Positions 3,157 through 5,466 of a stretch of DNA of 5,466 nt are shown here, piece by piece (position 1 is the stretch's first letter; each line of letters opens with the position of its first letter). A program made the position numbers and the translations under genes. Source of the DNA: Conexibacter sp. (GTDB lineage Bacteria; Actinomycetota; Thermoleophilia; Solirubrobacterales; Solirubrobacteraceae). Location: assembly GCA_025964055.1 (NCBI GenBank), contig JAOPZP010000454.1, forward strand, positions 1-5,466, given 5' to 3'. The notes beneath the pieces were generated by a model that had not been told where the DNA came from, did not search any database, and was given only the letters and a program-made list of their open reading frames with translations.

Positions 3157-5466
3157 ATGGCCTTGTCCTCGTTCGCGGAGCTCTCCCCACGGGTGCGCGG
3201 CGCCCTGGCGGCGTGCGCCACGGCGCTCGCGGCGCTCATCGTGCTGCTGGTGGTCGACGTCGTCGCCGGCCTCGACGCGCCCGGGCCGAGCCTGGATCGG
3301 TGGGCGGTCTCGGCCGCCGCGCTGCTGGCGACGGGCTCGTTGACGGCCCGCGTCGTCCTGCTCGAGCGCGAGCGCCGCGCCTGGCTGCCGCTGGCCGGTG
3401 GCCTGCTCGCGTTCACCCTCGGCTCGGTGCTGTGGTCGATCTTCTGGGACGGCGAGCCGAACCCGCCGATCCCGTCGCCGTCCGACGTGCTGTGGCTGTC
3501 CTTCTACCCCGCCGCCTACGCGACGATCGCCATGCTGCTGCGGCGCTCGTTCGTCCGCGCGCCCGCGGGCATGTGGCTCGACGGCCTGCTCGCCGGGCTC
3601 ACCTTCGCCGCGGGCGGCATCGCGCTGCTGTACTCATCGGTCTTCGACGGCGCCGTCCGGTCGCACTTCGACGTCGGCGTCCAGACCGCCTACCCGCTCG
3701 GCGACCTGGCGTTCGTCGTGCTCGTCGTCGCGGTGGTCGCGATGTCGGGCTGGCGGCCCTGTGCGCGCTGGCTGCTGATCGGCGGCGCGATGGGCTGCTG
3801 GTTCGTGGCCGACACCGTGAGCCTCAATGCCGTCGCCGAGGGTGGCACGATCCCCGACGGCGCGGCCGACCTCTTCTGGTGCCTCGGCCTCGCCCTGCTG
3901 GCCGGCGCGCCTTGGCAGCCGCCGATCGCCCCCGAGGGGCTACGCCTGGAGGGCGTCCGCGTCCTGGCCGTCCCGGCCGTGGTCAGCGCGGTGGCGCTGG
4001 GGCTGCTGACCTACGACCGGATCGCCGGCCTCAACGGCATCACCGCCGCGCTCGCCCTCGCCGCGGTCGCCGTCGCGCTGGCCCGGACGACGCTGACGCT
4101 GCGCGAGGTCCAGCTGCTCGCCGACGCCCGCCACGAGTCGCTCACCGACGAGCTGACCGGCCTGCCGAGCCGCCGACATTTCCACCGCCGGCTGGACACC
4201 GTGCGCCGCGAGGCCGAGGCCGAGAACCTGCCCTTCGGGCTGCTGATCTTCGACCTGGACCGCTTCAAGGACCTCAACGACACGCTGGGCCACGGCGCCG
4301 GCGACACGCTGCTGCAGCTCGTCGGGCGCCGGCTCAGCACCGCGCTGGGCCGCTCGACGCTGCTGGCGCGCCTCGGCGGCGACGAGTTCGCCGTCCTGCT
4401 CGCGCCCGGCAACGGGACGGAGGCGGCCCTGCGCGAGGCGCGCAAGGTGCTCGACGCGATCGAGCGCCCGTTCGAGGTCGAGGGGCTCGAGCTCGACATC
4501 GGCGCGAGCGTCGGCGTGGCGATGTACCCCGAGCACGCGACCGAGGACGGCGAGCTGCTGCGCCGCGCCGACGTCGCCATGTACCTGGCCAAGGGCGCCG
4601 GCGGCGGCGTCGCGCTCTACGACCCGGCGCGCGACCTGCACACGCGCGACCGGCTCGCCCTCGGCCAGCAGCTCCGCGCCGGGATGGAGCGCGACGAGCT
4701 CGTCGTCTACTACCAGCCCAAGGTCGACCCGCAGCTCGGCCGCGTCCTCGGCGTCGAGGCGCTCGTGCGCTGGCAGCACCCAGTCCACGGCCTGCTCATG
4801 CCGCCCGACTTCCTGCCGCTGGCCGATCGCTCCGGCCTGATGCCGAAGCTCACGCGCCGCGTGCTGGACGCCGCGCTCGCGCAGCTGGCCGGCTGGCGCG
4901 CCGACGGCCTCGACCTCACCGTCGCCGTCAACCTCGTGGCCTCCGACCTGCTGGACCCGGACCTGCCCGGCGACGTCGCGCGCCTGCTCGCCGCGCGCGA
5001 CGTGCCGCCGACGTGCCTCGCGCTCGAGGTGACCGAGGACGGCGTCATCGCCGATCCCGAGGGCGCCGCCGCGACCCTGGACGCGATCGCCCGCCTCGGC
5101 GTGCGCATCGCGCTCGACGACTTCGGCACGGGCTGGTCCTCGCTGGCGCACCTGCGCCGGCTCCCGGTCGCCGAGCTGAAGATCGACCGCTCGTTCGTCA
5201 CCGACATGGCGACCGACGCCGACGACGCGGCGATCGTCCGCACCACGCTGGACCTCGCGCGGTCGCTGCGCCTGCGCGTCGTCGCCGAGGGCGTCGAGGA
5301 CGACGACACCTGGGCGCTGCTCGCCGACCTCGGCGCCGACGCGATCCAGGGCTACGTCCTCAGCCGCCCGCTGCCGGCCACCCAGATCGACGCGTGGCTG
5401 GCCGCCCGCCGCGACGGCCCGATCGCCCGCTGCCCGCCGCCGCGCGACGAGCCCATGGCGTCCGCC
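3157..5466 (+). CDS. Membrane GGDEF-EAL cyclic-di-GMP synthase/phosphodiesterase (3' end outside window)
   Basis: Open to the right edge with no stop; 770 codons are visible. Residues 14-312 form about ten membrane segments (near 14-36, 48-70, 76-98, 108-128, 139-163, 178-198, 204-223, 236-252, 266-286, 294-312). PSPSDVLWLSFYPAAY and TAYPLGDLAF resemble the N-terminal sensor of many actinobacterial c-di-GMP enzymes. The GGDEF domain (about 326-492) has DELTGLPSRR, D366/D368, K371, N374 and an intact GGDEF at 407-411, so it should make c-di-GMP from two GTP. The RxxD inhibitory site is absent (RST at 399-401). The EAL domain (about 500-748) keeps Q520, E534 of EAL, N592, E624, D654-D655, K675, E711 and Q731, so it should hydrolyse c-di-GMP. 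Both activities look possible; net direction is unknown. An in-frame TGA at 3145 limits upstream starts. GGGGAG (3150-3155) is only 1 nt from ATG 3157 but 7 nt from TTG 3163. The domain is complete, so the true stop is probably close. Confidence 0.93.
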   Translation, partial: MALSSFAELSPRVRGALAACATALAALIVLLVVDVVAGLDAPGPSLDRWAVSAAALLATGSLTARVVLLERERRAWLPLAGGLLAFTLGSVLWSIFWDGEPNPPIPSPSDVLWLSFYPAAYATIAMLLRRSFVRAPAGMWLDGLLAGLTFAAGGIALLYSSVFDGAVRSHFDVGVQTAYPLGDLAFVVLVVAVVAMSGWRPCARWLLIGGAMGCWFVADTVSLNAVAEGGTIPDGAADLFWCLGLALLAGAPWQPPIAPEGLRLEGVRVLAVPAVVSAVALGLLTYDRIAGLNGITAALALAAVAVALARTTLTLREVQLLADARHESLTDELTGLPSRRHFHRRLDTVRREAEAENLPFGLLIFDLDRFKDLNDTLGHGAGDTLLQLVGRRLSTALGRSTLLARLGGDEFAVLLAPGNGTEAALREARKVLDAIERPFEVEGLELDIGASVGVAMYPEHATEDGELLRRADVAMYLAKGAGGGVALYDPARDLHTRDRLALGQQLRAGMERDELVVYYQPKVDPQLGRVLGVEALVRWQHPVHGLLMPPDFLPLADRSGLMPKLTRRVLDAALAQLAGWRADGLDLTVAVNLVASDLLDPDLPGDVARLLAARDVPPTCLALEVTEDGVIADPEGAAATLDAIARLGVRIALDDFGTGWSSLAHLRRLPVAELKIDRSFVTDMATDADDAAIVRTTLDLARSLRLRVVAEGVEDDDTWALLADLGADAIQGYVLSRPLPATQIDAWLAARRDGPIARCPPPRDEPMASA

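Noticed and set aside
2852..3190. Minus-strand frame over the divergent intergenic region
   Set aside because: It overlaps the better-supported 99-residue gene in another frame and the start of the GGDEF-EAL gene; no motif or credible start.
3940..5151. 403-codon minus-strand open frame across the GGDEF-EAL gene
   Set aside because: It lies opposite a gene with clear catalytic motifs, and its product is a repetitive Val/Glu/Arg/Gln/Ala string typical of the antisense of GC-rich coding DNA.
4011..5309. Two further minus-strand open frames (Ser/Arg-rich)
   Set aside because: Composition is typical of the shadow of high-GC codons, with no recognisable motif and no promoter or ribosome binding site that stands out.

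Overview
This is a very GC-rich window with near-universal G/C at third codon positions. It reads as an ordinary chromosomal stretch from a high-GC actinobacterium. The actinobacterial-style alpha2 glycyl-tRNA synthetase and the actinobacterial type of multi-pass GGDEF-EAL protein fit this. A deep-branching group such as Thermoleophilia/Solirubrobacterales is my guess from general resemblance, not something the sequence proves. I see no phage, transposon, CRISPR, tRNA or rRNA.

Layout from left to right: (1) glyS, complete alpha2-type glycyl-tRNA synthetase, plus strand, 14-1369. (2) A tandem-domain universal stress protein on the minus strand, 1379-2311, convergent with glyS across 9 bp; one hairpin holds both stop codons. 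(3) An 81-bp divergent promoter region, 2312-2392. (4) An unrecognised 95-residue protein, plus strand, 2393-2680. (5) A 99-residue protein with winged-helix-like layout on the minus strand, 2677-2976, whose stop shares a CTAG with the stop of gene 4. (6) A 180-bp divergent intergenic region, 2977-3156, with two short inverted repeats. (7) A large membrane GGDEF-EAL cyclic-di-GMP enzyme, plus strand, from 3157 and still open at the right edge (770 codons visible).

The genes alternate in strand, so no multi-gene operon is present and each gene probably has its own promoter. They do not form a pathway: one is translation housekeeping, one stress response, one second-messenger signalling, and two are small proteins of unknown role. 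The most informative pattern is regulatory. Three of the five starts (glyS, usp, and the 95-residue gene) have a TAnnnT-like -10 box ending 6-7 nt before the ATG. That is the geometry of leaderless transcription, whereas the 99-residue gene has a conventional purine-rich ribosome binding site. Both convergent gene pairs have a GC-rich hairpin at or next to the stop codons. I found no convincing undescribed system; the findings below are local points worth checking.
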